NCBI GenBank assembly: GCA_035650275.1
Contig: DASRHY010000019.1
Span: 15,091 to 79,090 of the forward strand
DNA: 64,000 nt
Source of the DNA: DASRHY01 sp035650275
GTDB taxonomy: Bacteria > Actinomycetota > Actinomycetes > Propionibacteriales > Kribbellaceae
Direction of reading: 5' to 3'
Part shown: positions 1 through 8,162 of the stretch, piece by piece
Position numbering within the stretch: position 1 is the first letter of the stretch
How the letters are laid out: the number at the start of each line of letters is the position of its first letter
The notes under the pieces: generated by a model
What the model saw: only the letters and a program-made list of their open reading frames with translations
The model's database searches: none
Told to the model about the DNA's origin: nothing
Translations under genes and position numbers: made by a program

Positions 1-188
1 GCGATCTTTGTCGTACCCGACGCGTCCGGCTCCTTCATCGACCCCGACGAGTCCAGGACCAGCACCATCTTTCCGCGTGACTCGTCCGCCGACGCCGGCG
101 CGGGTCCGACGAGCATGCCGGCCATCACGATGGTCAAACCGAGCAGCGCAAGCACGAACCGACGAGGACGCACAGATATCCCACGCAT
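1..188 (-). CDS. Secreted von Willebrand factor A domain protein (N-terminal part, cut by window edge)
   Basis: The reverse strand carries an open frame that begins at an ATG at 188 and runs off the left edge. The first 33 or so residues are a clear signal peptide: Arg-rich start (MRGISVRPRR), a hydrophobic core, then an APASA cleavage site. Directly after it comes KMVLVLDSSGSMKEP, which has the DxSGSM metal-ion-dependent adhesion site (MIDAS) of von Willebrand A domains. The product is therefore an exported metal-binding vWA protein, probably surface-attached, but the rest is outside the window. An ATG at 200 and a GTG at 212 are in frame and could also start it; none has a strong ribosome-binding site. 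Confidence 0.8.
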   Translation of the reverse strand, partial: MRGISVRPRRFVLALLGLTIVMAGMLVGPAPASADESRGKMVLVLDSSGSMKEPDASGTTKI

Positions 189-200
189 GCAGAGCAGCAT

Positions 201-711
201 CGGCGGCAACACTGTGGTCACACTGCGGCGCCACTGTGCAACCCGCTTGCGCATCAACACGCTGCTCAAGGAGGCTGCGGCTGATGCGCATTCGTCGCTT
301 GTGAACACGGCCGGCATGACTCGTCACCGTAGCGAGCCGATGGCGACCGCGGCGTGTGCATTCGAGGTCTGTGCACGGATTGGCAAGAAGGTGTGCGCGC
401 TCCCGGTATCGGCGGGCTTCATGTGGGGTGACTCTGAGCAGATGCGCCCCGGTGCCCGGTCGGAGGAGCGTGATGGGCGAGGGTTGCTCAGAGCAACGAT
501 CTTGGCAATGACACTGGAACGTCCGCGACACCGACCGCCACGAACTCAGCGCCGACGAGCACGCCGCCTGCCCCGGCCACGTCGCCTCGGTGGAGCGGGA
601 CTGGGTGGAACTGGGTGGGCCAACCCGGAACGGATCAATCAGCACGCCTGGGGGTAGGGAAGACTTGGTGCGGCGAGGACGTCGGTGTTCGCCGGTGCGG
701 AGGAGATGTCA
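201..711. other. No gene recognised between the vWA gene and the aldo/keto reductase
   Basis: About 500 bases with no frame that looks like a protein family on either strand. Open frames here have arginine/proline-rich composition typical of GC-rich non-coding or antisense reading. The promoter of the leftward vWA gene and that of the rightward reductase should lie here, but no convincing -35/-10 pair stands out. Confidence 0.5.
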
Positions 712-1680
712 GTGGAGTACAGGCCGTTGGGCAGGACTGGGCTGCAGGTTTCCGAGATCGGATACGGCGCGTGGGGGATCGGTGCGTCGAACTGGGTCGG
801 TGCTCGTGAGGATGAGTCGGTGCGGGCCGTGCACCGTGCGATCGAGCTGGGTGTGAACTTCATCGACACGGCTCGCGGGTACGGCGAGTCCGAGCGGATC
901 GTCGGTGGTGTGGTTCGGGACTATCCGGGGCAGGTGTATGTCGCGACGAAGGTGCCGCCGCGTGACGGCGTGTTTCCCGCGCCCGCCGGGATCGACCCGT
1001 CCGAAACGTTCCCCGGGAGCCACATCCGCGACTCTCTCGAGCAGAGCCTGCGGGAGTCGAGCCTCGATGCGTTCGATATCCTCCAGTTCCACGTGTGGAG
1101 CGACGAGTGGATCGGTCGTGGCGACTGGCTGGAGACCATCGCCGCGTTGAAGGACGAGGGCAAGATCCGGTTCTTCGGGGTGTCGATCAACGACTACCAG
1201 CCCGAGAACGCCATCGCTCTGATCGAGACCGGCACGGTGGACACCGTCCAGGTGATCTACAACGCGTTCCACCAGCAACCCGAGGAACGCCTGCTACCGG
1301 CGTGCGACGAGCACGGCGTCGGCGTGATCGTACGGGTAGCGCTCGACGAGGGCGGCCTGACCGGTCGGATCACCGCCGAATCGACCTTCCCCGACGGCGA
1401 CTTCCGCAACGCATACTTCGCCGGCGACCGGCGGGCCCGAGTGGAGCAGCATGTGCGGGCCTTGGTGCACGATCTCGGGATCGAGCCCGACCGGCTGCCG
1501 GACGTGGCGCTGCGGTATGTGCTCGACTCTCCCGTGGTGTGCACGGTGATCGCGGGCATGCGCAGCGTTCGCAACGTCGAGCGCAATGCGGCCACCAGCG
1601 ATGGCCGGCGACTCAGCGCAGCGCAGCGGGAGGTAATCAAGAGGCACCGCTGGGAACGGAACTTCTACCAGCTGGCATGA
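712..1680 (+). CDS. Aldo/keto reductase
   Basis: Cytosolic NADPH-dependent oxidoreductase of the aldo/keto reductase superfamily, about 322 residues, a normal length. The catalytic tetrad is visible: Asp52 and Tyr57 in FIDTARGYGES, Lys80 in VATKV and His127 in LQFHVW. The C-terminal part ends with the usual cofactor region (VIAGMRSVRNVERN). I chose GTG at 712 because GGAGG lies eight bases upstream; an ATG at 706 is in frame but almost touches that ribosome-binding site, and a GTG at 685 is further out. The substrate cannot be told. It is monocistronic or weakly linked to the CorA gene 78 bases downstream. Confidence 0.88.
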   Translation: MEYRPLGRTGLQVSEIGYGAWGIGASNWVGAREDESVRAVHRAIELGVNFIDTARGYGESERIVGGVVRDYPGQVYVATKVPPRDGVFPAPAGIDPSETFPGSHIRDSLEQSLRESSLDAFDILQFHVWSDEWIGRGDWLETIAALKDEGKIRFFGVSINDYQPENAIALIETGTVDTVQVIYNAFHQQPEERLLPACDEHGVGVIVRVALDEGGLTGRITAESTFPDGDFRNAYFAGDRRARVEQHVRALVHDLGIEPDRLPDVALRYVLDSPVVCTVIAGMRSVRNVERNAATSDGRRLSAAQREVIKRHRWERNFYQLA

Positions 1681-1758
1681 ATGAGTGTGTTCGTCGGGGT
1701 CCCGGCCGGATCTCGGTGACAGTGGACGATCGGTCCTGGTGGCGACAGGCTGTGAGTC

Positions 1759-2742
1759 ATGGAGGTTCGGTTCGTCACCTCGTCGGGCGCGCAGGAGCAC
1801 GACGTGCGGGATCTGCCCGCCTTGTTGGGGCGTGGCGGTGGGTTTGTTTGGGTTGACGTTGCTGCGTGGGACGATGAGGCCGAGGCGGTGCTGGTCGAGG
1901 TGTTTCACCTCCATCCGTTGGTGATCGAGGCCTGCCGGCGTCGGAATCACGTACCGACGGTCCATGGTTATGAGGATCACTTCTTCGTCACGCTGCACAC
2001 TCCGTTGGCCGGCCAGGCAGGGCATGTGCATTTGCTGGAGCTGGATCAGGTCGTCGGGCGCTCGTTCCTGGTGACGGTGCACGGGCCGTTGAATCCTGTC
2101 GTCGATCCGGCGGAGGCGCTGGTGGAGACCGAGGCGGTGCTGCGGCGGATCCGTGTCGGCCGGTTCGTGCCGCGGTCGCCGGGGGAGGTGTCGTACGCGA
2201 TCGGGTCCGCGATCGCGCGGCGGCAGCGGGGCCTGATCGGTGCGGTGGCCGAGAAGATTCCGCAGCTGGAGCAGCAGGTGATGGCCGGCGACTTCCGCCA
2301 ACCCGAGCCGCTGCTGGAGGAGATGTTCTTGATCCGCCACGAGCTGCTCACCGTGCGCACCATGGCGGCGCAGTCGGGTGACGTCTACGCGCGGATCAGC
2401 ACGCTCGAGCGACTGGCCTCGGAGCAGGATCAGCCGTTCGTCAGGGACCTGGCCGACCAGTTCGATCGGGTCCGCTCGATCGGCGACGGCGAGTCGCAGT
2501 TTCTGTTCGGGGTGATCGAGCTGTACCAGACGCGGGTCAGCACGAAGATGACCGTGGCGATGGAACGGCTCGCCGTGATCGCGGCGATCACCCTCCCAAT
2601 CACCGCGCTCGCCTCGATCTACGGCATGAATGTGATCGTCAACGAGCGCACGCACTGGGCCCAGCTCGCGATCGTCGTCTTGGTGATGGTGACCATGAGC
2701 ACCCTGCTACTGCGCTGGGCCCGCCGCCAGGGCTGGTGGTGA
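1759..2742 (+). CDS. corA: CorA family magnesium/divalent cation transporter
   Basis: Inner-membrane channel of the CorA/MIT family, 327 residues. The large N-terminal part is the cytoplasmic funnel domain. The C-terminus has two transmembrane helices with the diagnostic GMN signature between them (SIYGMNVIVNER), followed by a short basic tail (RWARRQGWW). The signature is intact, so Mg2+ (or Co2+/Ni2+) transport is expected. The ribosome-binding site in front of the ATG is weak. A strong hairpin 49 bases after the stop terminates transcription from both sides. Confidence 0.9.
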   Translation: MEVRFVTSSGAQEHDVRDLPALLGRGGGFVWVDVAAWDDEAEAVLVEVFHLHPLVIEACRRRNHVPTVHGYEDHFFVTLHTPLAGQAGHVHLLELDQVVGRSFLVTVHGPLNPVVDPAEALVETEAVLRRIRVGRFVPRSPGEVSYAIGSAIARRQRGLIGAVAEKIPQLEQQVMAGDFRQPEPLLEEMFLIRHELLTVRTMAAQSGDVYARISTLERLASEQDQPFVRDLADQFDRVRSIGDGESQFLFGVIELYQTRVSTKMTVAMERLAVIAAITLPITALASIYGMNVIVNERTHWAQLAIVVLVMVTMSTLLLRWARRQGWW

Positions 2743-2790
2743 ACGGGGGCTTCCCGCACGACCAGGGACGCCGGGCACTGAGCGGAACGC

Positions 2791-2825
2791 GAGGACCTCC
2801 CGGTCGTGGAGACCGGGAGGTCCTC
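2791..2825. terminator. Bidirectional hairpin terminator between corA and the subtilase gene
   Basis: Perfect 15-bp inverted repeat: GAGGACCTCCCGGTC at 2791-2805 and its complement at 2811-2825, with a 5-base loop. It sits between two convergent genes, so it can stop both. No U-tract follows, as is common in actinomycetes. Confidence 0.85.
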
Positions 2826-2855
2826 TGAGTCGCCTGCCCTAGCGCTTTGTGGCCA

Positions 2856-5800
2856 CTACGGTGAGATCACCGAGTCGACCACCAGCGAGCCGGAACCGAC
2901 GGTGGCGCCGGCGTCGGTCTGCACGGTGAGCGTGCCGGTGATGTTGCGGCCGGGACCCGGCTGCCCGTTGACCGTGAGCGTCGCAGTCGGCGACCACGAC
3001 GATCCGGACGGGTGGTCGGCGTTGCTGTCGTTGCCGGTCAGCGTGCCCAGCGACGGCAACACGAAGGAGTCGACCAGGTCGTATGCCGTGCTACCGGTCG
3101 GCACCGAGAACCCGATGATTCGGATCCGGTACAGCGACGCCACTGGGTTGTTGAGCGTTACCTGTTCGACGGCCGTCGCGCCACCGCTGGACCCTACCTG
3201 CACGCACGAGGTCGGGGTGGAGCAGCGGAAGACGACCAGGTCGATGTCCGCCCGCAGGTCGGACGAGTTCCCGGTGCGGACCGTGTACGAGGTGACGCCG
3301 GATGGCAGTGTCACGTCGAAGTCCTGCTGCGCCAGGTGCGCGATCGTCGGGCGCTGGGTCTGCGTGCTGGCCAGCGCGCCGCCGCCAACGAGCCGCCCGG
3401 TGAACCCGGCGAGCTGGTTGGCGACCGTGTAGTTGCGGGTCTGCGGGATCCCGATGGTCGCCGACGCCACCACGTCCGGGTTGGGCGTGATCGCGGTGCT
3501 GAGTACGGTCGCGGTCAGGCCGAACGGCGCCTGCTTGACGTCGGACGTGCGGCGTGCCTCCACCACGAGCTCCCAGACGCCGGGCTGCGGGTTGACCGCC
3601 GTCCGGCTGTGGGGCGTGCCACCGGCGCAGCCCGCACCCGCGTCCGGGTCGTAGCAGCTCAGGCTGGAGTTGCTGTCCAGCGGTAGGCCCTGCGGGGTGA
3701 ACCGCAGGAAGCGGATCTGGCCGGCCCCGGGGTCGGCGCCGCCGCCGGTCATGTCCACCTTGAGCGCGCTGGCGCCTACCGGCACCCGCACGAAGTAGCT
3801 GCGGGTGGCGTCCCGGCCGACCGTGCCATCGGCCTGGAAGGTGTACGCGTTGGCCGCCGTGAAGTCCTGCGGCACGAACACCGCGTTCATGGTCATCAGG
3901 TCGACGCCGGGCGTGGTCGGGTCGTCGAGCTGCAGGACCGCGGAGTGCGCGCCGGGGCTGGACGGGTTGACCTGTACGGCGAAGTCGACCGCCTCGTTCA
4001 GCGGCAGGTTGACTTTCGTCCGCGAGTTGAACGTGCCGTCGTTGCCGATCCACCGCACCTCGTGCGCCACCGGCTTGGCCGGCCCACTGGTCCGGGTCAG
4101 GGTGTACGTGCGGTTGTACTTCACCCCGAGCGTGACGCCCTCGCGGTCGTGGATGCCGACGCCGACGTCCGGGGTGGCCAGTTGGCCGCTGAGCACCGTG
4201 CTCACCGGCACCGTCGCGGTGATCGCGTTCGGGCGCTGCCCGGCACGGAGCTGGTTCCAGGCCTCGGTGACAGAGAGCAGGCCGGCGCCCTGCTCGTAGG
4301 CGCCGAGCTGGGCCTGGTAAACCGCACTGGACCGGATCGCGCTGCGCAGCGCGGCTGCGGTCGGCCGGGTGCCGAACGTGGCCTTGTACGCGCTGACCAG
4401 CAACGCGCCGGCTCCGGTGGCCTGGGGGGCGGCCATCGAGGTGCCGTTCAGCATCGAGTAGCCGGGCGGCAGGGTGTAGGTGCCGGTCACCGGGCCACCG
4501 GGCTGCCACAGCGGTGTGGTGGAGATCGCCGCGCCGGGCGCGACGATGTCCGGCTTGAAACCGCCGTCCTCACGCGGGCCGCGCGAGGAGAACGGGTGCA
4601 GGCCCTTGTCGTTCAGCGGGTCGGAGCCATAGTTCGAAAGCCAGGTCGCCCTGGTGATGTACGCGCCTGTGCTGATCGAGTTGGTCGCCACCGACGGGTC
4701 GCCGACGGTGTTCGCCCCGGCACCACTGTTGCCGGCCGAGAGGAAGATCTGCATGTTGAACTCGTCGATCGTGCGGTTGTAGAGCTCGGCGCGGGCGTTG
4801 TTGCCGTCGTTGAGCGCCGGCAGTCCGCCGATCGAGATGTTGACGACGTCGGCGCCGTTGTGCGCGGCGTACAGGACGCCGTCGATCAGGCCGCTGCTGG
4901 TGCACGACGTGGTGGTCAGGCAGACCTTGACCGCCATCAGCTGCGCGCCCGGAGCCGCACCGCTCATAGCCCCGCCGAACAGGCCGTTGGCCGAGGTGAT
5001 GCCGGCGACGTGGGTGCCGTGCTGGGCGCCGGCGATGCCCAGGTTGACGACCGAGCCGCCGGTTCCGGTGTACACGGACCGGTCGGTCACCACGACGAAC
5101 GGGACCCGCTCGACGACGGCCGTGGCGGGGTTGTCGGTGCCGAAGTGACCGACGTCCCGGTTGACCTTGAAGTCGATCATCGAGGTCTCGTCGCTGAAGT
5201 CGCCGTCCTGGTCGAGGTCGACGTAGACCCGCTTGGTGACGCGGTCCTGCAGAACGCCGATCGACTCTCCGACCGCGCCGTCCCGGTCGATGTCCCCGCC
5301 GAGCTCACCCTGGGCGAGTTCGCCCACGTTCTCCCGGAGCACGCCGAACGCGTACGGCCCGCCGGCGGGTGGTGTGGTCCAGGTGCGGCCGCCTGCGGTG
5401 AAGGTACCGAGGAAGCTTCCGCTGGTGGTGACCCAGGTGCCGTCACCCGAGGTCGGGGAGTTTGCGTTGTACCAGTCGACGATCTTCGGCAGGCCCGTCG
5501 TCGTGGTCTGCAGCGCCGGCGTGTCGAGATCGATGCCGGAGTCCAGTACGGCGATCGTGGTCCCGCGGCCGTCCCACTGCGGGTTGGCCAGCGCGAACTG
5601 GGCGGCCTCTGTGTCGCCAATGGGCAGGTACGGGTTGACCCGCGGAGTGTTCGCGTCCGGCGGTGTCTGCGGAATGGGCTGCTGGGTGCCCTCCGGCTGC
5701 GGGTCGTCGATCGGAACCAGCCCGTCGACGTCCACCGCCGAGACCGCGCTCAGCGCGGCGGCCTTCTCTGCGTTCCCGGTGGGGATCTCGACCTTGAGGT

Positions 5801-6134
5801 AGTCGACGGACCTGTCCGACTTCAGTACCACGCCACCGAGGGCCCGCAACTGGTCGGCGGCGGCCGACATCTGGTCGCGCTGCGCCGCGACCAGCAAAGT
5901 CACTGTCGGCTTGCCGGCGCGCTGGGCCGCTGCGACCCGCGCCCGGTCGGCATCGCCGAGGCCTTTGTCGGATTTCGGTTTCGCCTTGGTCGCCGCCGCG
6001 GCCGGATCGATGCCGCTCGACAGCGCGGCGGTCGCCGGGACGGCGGTGGCGGTGGCCAGCCCGAGCATCGCCGCGGTTACCGCGGCGATTCGAGCGAACC
6101 TGCGAGGCCTAGGCGTCGGTGGTGCCAGAGTCAT
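2856..6134 (-). CDS. Secreted subtilisin-like (S8) serine protease with large C-terminal region
   Basis: Exported endopeptidase of about 1092 residues. Residues 1-36 form a signal peptide ending AVPATA. Residues about 75-145 resemble an I9-type propeptide. The S8 triad is intact: Asp198 (IAVLDSGID), His372 (QHGTHVAGI), Ser566 (LNGTSMAAP), with oxyanion Asn469 (SAGNSG). Between Asp and His there is a long insertion containing two DxDxDG calcium-type loops (DIDRDGAVGE near 281, DLDQDGDFSDE near 307). The remaining 500 residues are beta-rich, probably Ig/PPC-like domains, and have no membrane anchor. ATG at 6134 was chosen because GGGAGGGG precedes it and the signal peptide follows; the 73 codons upstream look non-coding. 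Confidence 0.9.
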   Translation of the reverse strand: MTLAPPTPRPRRFARIAAVTAAMLGLATATAVPATAALSSGIDPAAAATKAKPKSDKGLGDADRARVAAAQRAGKPTVTLLVAAQRDQMSAAADQLRALGGVVLKSDRSVDYLKVEIPTGNAEKAAALSAVSAVDVDGLVPIDDPQPEGTQQPIPQTPPDANTPRVNPYLPIGDTEAAQFALANPQWDGRGTTIAVLDSGIDLDTPALQTTTTGLPKIVDWYNANSPTSGDGTWVTTSGSFLGTFTAGGRTWTTPPAGGPYAFGVLRENVGELAQGELGGDIDRDGAVGESIGVLQDRVTKRVYVDLDQDGDFSDETSMIDFKVNRDVGHFGTDNPATAVVERVPFVVVTDRSVYTGTGGSVVNLGIAGAQHGTHVAGITSANGLFGGAMSGAAPGAQLMAVKVCLTTTSCTSSGLIDGVLYAAHNGADVVNISIGGLPALNDGNNARAELYNRTIDEFNMQIFLSAGNSGAGANTVGDPSVATNSISTGAYITRATWLSNYGSDPLNDKGLHPFSSRGPREDGGFKPDIVAPGAAISTTPLWQPGGPVTGTYTLPPGYSMLNGTSMAAPQATGAGALLVSAYKATFGTRPTAAALRSAIRSSAVYQAQLGAYEQGAGLLSVTEAWNQLRAGQRPNAITATVPVSTVLSGQLATPDVGVGIHDREGVTLGVKYNRTYTLTRTSGPAKPVAHEVRWIGNDGTFNSRTKVNLPLNEAVDFAVQVNPSSPGAHSAVLQLDDPTTPGVDLMTMNAVFVPQDFTAANAYTFQADGTVGRDATRSYFVRVPVGASALKVDMTGGGADPGAGQIRFLRFTPQGLPLDSNSSLSCYDPDAGAGCAGGTPHSRTAVNPQPGVWELVVEARRTSDVKQAPFGLTATVLSTAITPNPDVVASATIGIPQTRNYTVANQLAGFTGRLVGGGALASTQTQRPTIAHLAQQDFDVTLPSGVTSYTVRTGNSSDLRADIDLVVFRCSTPTSCVQVGSSGGATAVEQVTLNNPVASLYRIRIIGFSVPTGSTAYDLVDSFVLPSLGTLTGNDSNADHPSGSSWSPTATLTVNGQPGPGRNITGTLTVQTDAGATVGSGSLVVDSVISP

Positions 6135-6354
6135 GGTTGGGTCCCCTCCCAGGGCGGAATTGTAGGAAGATTGGACTCTGTCGAGCCGACGAGCGCAATA
6201 GCTTGTCGTCGTCGCGCACCTCAGCGAGCTCAGGTAGACCAGCTCGTCAGCCCACGTCCGGGCCGCGATGCGTCCTGCGCCGAAGGGTGCACCTGCAGCG
6301 GTCCGCTCATGTCCAGTGAAGGGTCCGGCGCCCGCCGCGGCCGGGCACGGCAAT

Positions 6355-6369
6355 GTTGCCTATAGCAAC
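6355..6369. promoter_or_regulatory. GTTGC-N5-GCAAC dyad, copy 1
   Basis: GTTGCCTATAGCAAC, a 5-bp inverted repeat with a 5-base AT-rich spacer. Near-identical copies occur at 40694-40708 and 58205-58219. The similarity between copies 1 and 2 extends about 35 bases downstream, with a shared GGCGGTGTCA(T/A)TGAAC. It looks like an operator for an HTH regulator (MarR- or TetR-type half-site), but the regulator is unknown. Confidence 0.45.
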
Positions 6370-6437
6370 GCCTCTGTCAATGGCGGTGTCATTGAACGGG
6401 AGTCGGAACATGCCACAGACGAATGTGTGATAGTCTT

Positions 6438-6448
6438 TTACATTGTAA
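6438..6448. promoter_or_regulatory. Candidate operator upstream of the epimerase gene
   Basis: TTACATTGTAA is an 11-base perfect palindrome with a central T, 29 bases before the epimerase start and inside the AT-rich promoter segment. The downstream TetR gene (7398-8018) is the obvious candidate to bind it. This is inference from position and symmetry only. Confidence 0.4.
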
Positions 6449-6477
6449 GCGGCTATGACATCAGTGGGCGGCGTGCG

Positions 6478-7383
6478 ATGGGAACCGAGATTGCAGGACG
6501 GGTCTGTGTGACTGGTGCGAGCGGCCAGGCAGGTCGAGCGGTGGTCCGTGAGCTCCTGGAGCACGGCTATGAGGTGGCGGCGACCGATCTCGCGGCGACG
6601 CGGGATGATCTCGAGGCCGGGATGCTCAGGGCAGACCTGACGGACTACGGACAGGCACTGCAGGCGCTCGAGGGCACCGAGACGGTGGTTCATCTGGCCA
6701 ACATCCCGGCACCCGGCCTGTCCACGCCCGCGGTGACGTTCAACGCCAACGTGGCGATGAACTTCAACGTCTTCTACGCGGCGGCGAGGCTCGGTTTGCG
6801 GAGGGTGGTGTGGGCGTCGAGCGAGACGACGCTCGGCGTCCCGTTCGGCGTCGGTCCGAACGAGATGCGCTTCATGGAAGCTGAGGGCGTCGCGCCGCGC
6901 TACGCGCCGGTGGACGAGGACCATTACCCGGTGGCGACGGCGACGTACGCGCTCTCGAAGGTCGCCAGCGAGACGATCGCGCGCCAGATCGCGCAGTGGT
7001 CGGGCATGCCGTTCGTTGCGCTGCGCTTCTCGAACATCTTCGTCTCCAGTGAGTACTCAGAGCTGCCTTCGATCTGGTCCGATCCGCACGCGCGCAAGTG
7101 GAACCTGTGGGGATACGTCGATGCGCGCGACGTAGGAGCGGCCTGCCGCCTGGCGCTCGAGGCGCCCGCTGAAGCGGTCGCGGGCAGCCCAAGTTTCGTT
7201 ATCGCGGCAGCAGACACGGTGATGAATCGTCCGTCGCCGGCACTCCTCGAGGAGGTCTTCCCCGGTGTCCCGCTGACGCGTGAGCTCGGGGAGTTCGATT
7301 CGTTGCTCGCAAGCGATCGCGCCCGGCAGGCGATCGGTTACGAGCCGCAGCATTCTTGGCGGGATCATCTCTCGGCGTCCTGA
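6478..7383 (+). CDS. NAD-dependent epimerase/dehydratase (extended SDR)
   Basis: Cytosolic oxidoreductase of about 301 residues. The N-terminal Rossmann motif is VTGASGQAGR (GxxGxxG near residue 13) and the catalytic YxxxK is in TYALSK near residues 156-161. A Thr/Ser-rich strand (VVWASSETT) supplies the third catalytic residue. It resembles nucleoside-sugar epimerases, but the substrate is not evident. ATG at 6478 matches the usual family N-terminus; upstream in-frame codons look non-coding. It is followed by a TetR gene starting about 15 bases after its stop, so the two form an operon. Confidence 0.85.
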   Translation: MGTEIAGRVCVTGASGQAGRAVVRELLEHGYEVAATDLAATRDDLEAGMLRADLTDYGQALQALEGTETVVHLANIPAPGLSTPAVTFNANVAMNFNVFYAAARLGLRRVVWASSETTLGVPFGVGPNEMRFMEAEGVAPRYAPVDEDHYPVATATYALSKVASETIARQIAQWSGMPFVALRFSNIFVSSEYSELPSIWSDPHARKWNLWGYVDARDVGAACRLALEAPAEAVAGSPSFVIAAADTVMNRPSPALLEEVFPGVPLTRELGEFDSLLASDRARQAIGYEPQHSWRDHLSAS

Positions 7384-7397
7384 GGGCAGCCACCGAC

Positions 7398-8018
7398 GTG
7401 TCGGCTAGCCGAGCAAAGCCCTACCATCACGGCGACCTGAAGGCCGCGCTGGTCGACGGCGCCGTCGCGCTGATCGCCGAAAGGGGAGTACGGCGCTTCT
7501 CGCTCGCGGAGCTGAGCCGCCGTCTCGGGGTAACGGTGGCCGCCCCATACCGGCACTTCGTCAATCGGGATGAGCTTCTTGCAGCCGTCGCCGTGCGAGC
7601 CCTGCAGGCGTTCGGGGAGGCGCTGGCGGCGCAGTCGTCCGAGACCGATCCGCCCCAGCAGAGGCTGGCGGCGATGGCCGCCGGCTACGTTCGGTTCGCC
7701 GCCGAGCAGCCGGCCTTGTTCGGCGTCGTCTTCGGCCTCGGCCTCGATAAGAAGCAGCGCCACCCCGAGCTGCGTCAGGCGTACGAGAACGTCGAAAGCA
7801 TGCTCGAGGCTTGCGTCGCCGAACTCGGCCCACACGATCCAGATGGCGCCGAGCAGCTCACCGATGCGATCGAGGCCACGGCACACGGATACGCAGCGCT
7901 GCTCACGGATCAACCGGGACCGCCGGACCCGGCCGACATCGATCGCGCCGCCGAACAGGCCGCGAGGGCGGTTCGGGCGCTGATCGAGGGCCGAGCAGCC
8001 CTCCAGGGGTCCGGCTGA
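7398..8018 (+). CDS. TetR family transcriptional regulator
   Basis: Repressor of about 206 residues. The HTH is near residues 12-58 (HHGDLKAALVDGAVALIAER, then SLAELSRRLGVTVAAPYRHF). The opening KPYHHGDLK and the alanine-rich C-terminal half are typical of the TetR subgroup with a WHG-type ligand domain. GTG at 7398 is preceded by GAGGGC; an ATG at 7356 that overlaps the epimerase stop is the alternative. Its position right behind the epimerase gene suggests that it controls that promoter. Confidence 0.85.
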   Translation: MSASRAKPYHHGDLKAALVDGAVALIAERGVRRFSLAELSRRLGVTVAAPYRHFVNRDELLAAVAVRALQAFGEALAAQSSETDPPQQRLAAMAAGYVRFAAEQPALFGVVFGLGLDKKQRHPELRQAYENVESMLEACVAELGPHDPDGAEQLTDAIEATAHGYAALLTDQPGPPDPADIDRAAEQAARAVRALIEGRAALQGSG

Positions 8019-8117
8019 GCGGAGCCGGAAACCACGAAAGTGCCGCACTGGCGCCCGACCCGAGGGACGCAGGCTCTACCTGGAGAACGGTCGCGAGGGA
8101 AACCGCTGAAAGGTGCG

Positions 8118-8147
8118 TTGACCAGACTGTGCCCCGGGCCCTACTCT
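8118..8147 (+). promoter_or_regulatory. Promoter of the FAD oxidoreductase operon
   Basis: -35 box TTGACC at 8118-8123, 18-base spacer, -10 box TACTCT at 8142-8147. Transcription should start about seven bases after the -10 box, at or very near the ATG at 8154. No ribosome-binding site precedes that ATG, so the message is predicted to be leaderless. Confidence 0.6.
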
Positions 8148-8162
8148 GAACATATGTTCAGA
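8145..8162. promoter_or_regulatory. 18-bp operator palindrome centred on the start codon
   Basis: TCTGAACATATGTTCAGA is a perfect 18-bp palindrome. Its left half overlaps the -10 box and its right half begins with the ATG of the FAD oxidoreductase gene. A protein bound here would block RNA polymerase directly. The TetR gene at the end of this operon (10520) is the natural candidate. Confidence 0.65.

Larger units (their letters stand above)
6135..6477. other. Divergent intergenic region between the subtilase and the epimerase genes
   Basis: About 340 bases holding the promoters of two divergent genes. It contains one copy of the GTTGC/GCAAC dyad (6355-6369) and a short AT-rich palindrome (6438-6448), each listed separately. 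The segment 6425-6460 is clearly more AT-rich than its surroundings, as expected of a promoter. No gene is seen. Confidence 0.6.

Noticed and set aside
1294..2655. Leftward 453-codon frame across the aldo/keto reductase and corA
   Set aside because: Covers two genes with clear motifs on the other strand; its own sequence is His/Arg-rich and has no family features.
3945..6365. Long rightward open frame of 806 codons opposite the subtilase
   Set aside because: Arg/Gly/Val-rich, no domain, and exactly antisense to a protease with an intact triad and signal peptide. It is a GC-bias shadow.
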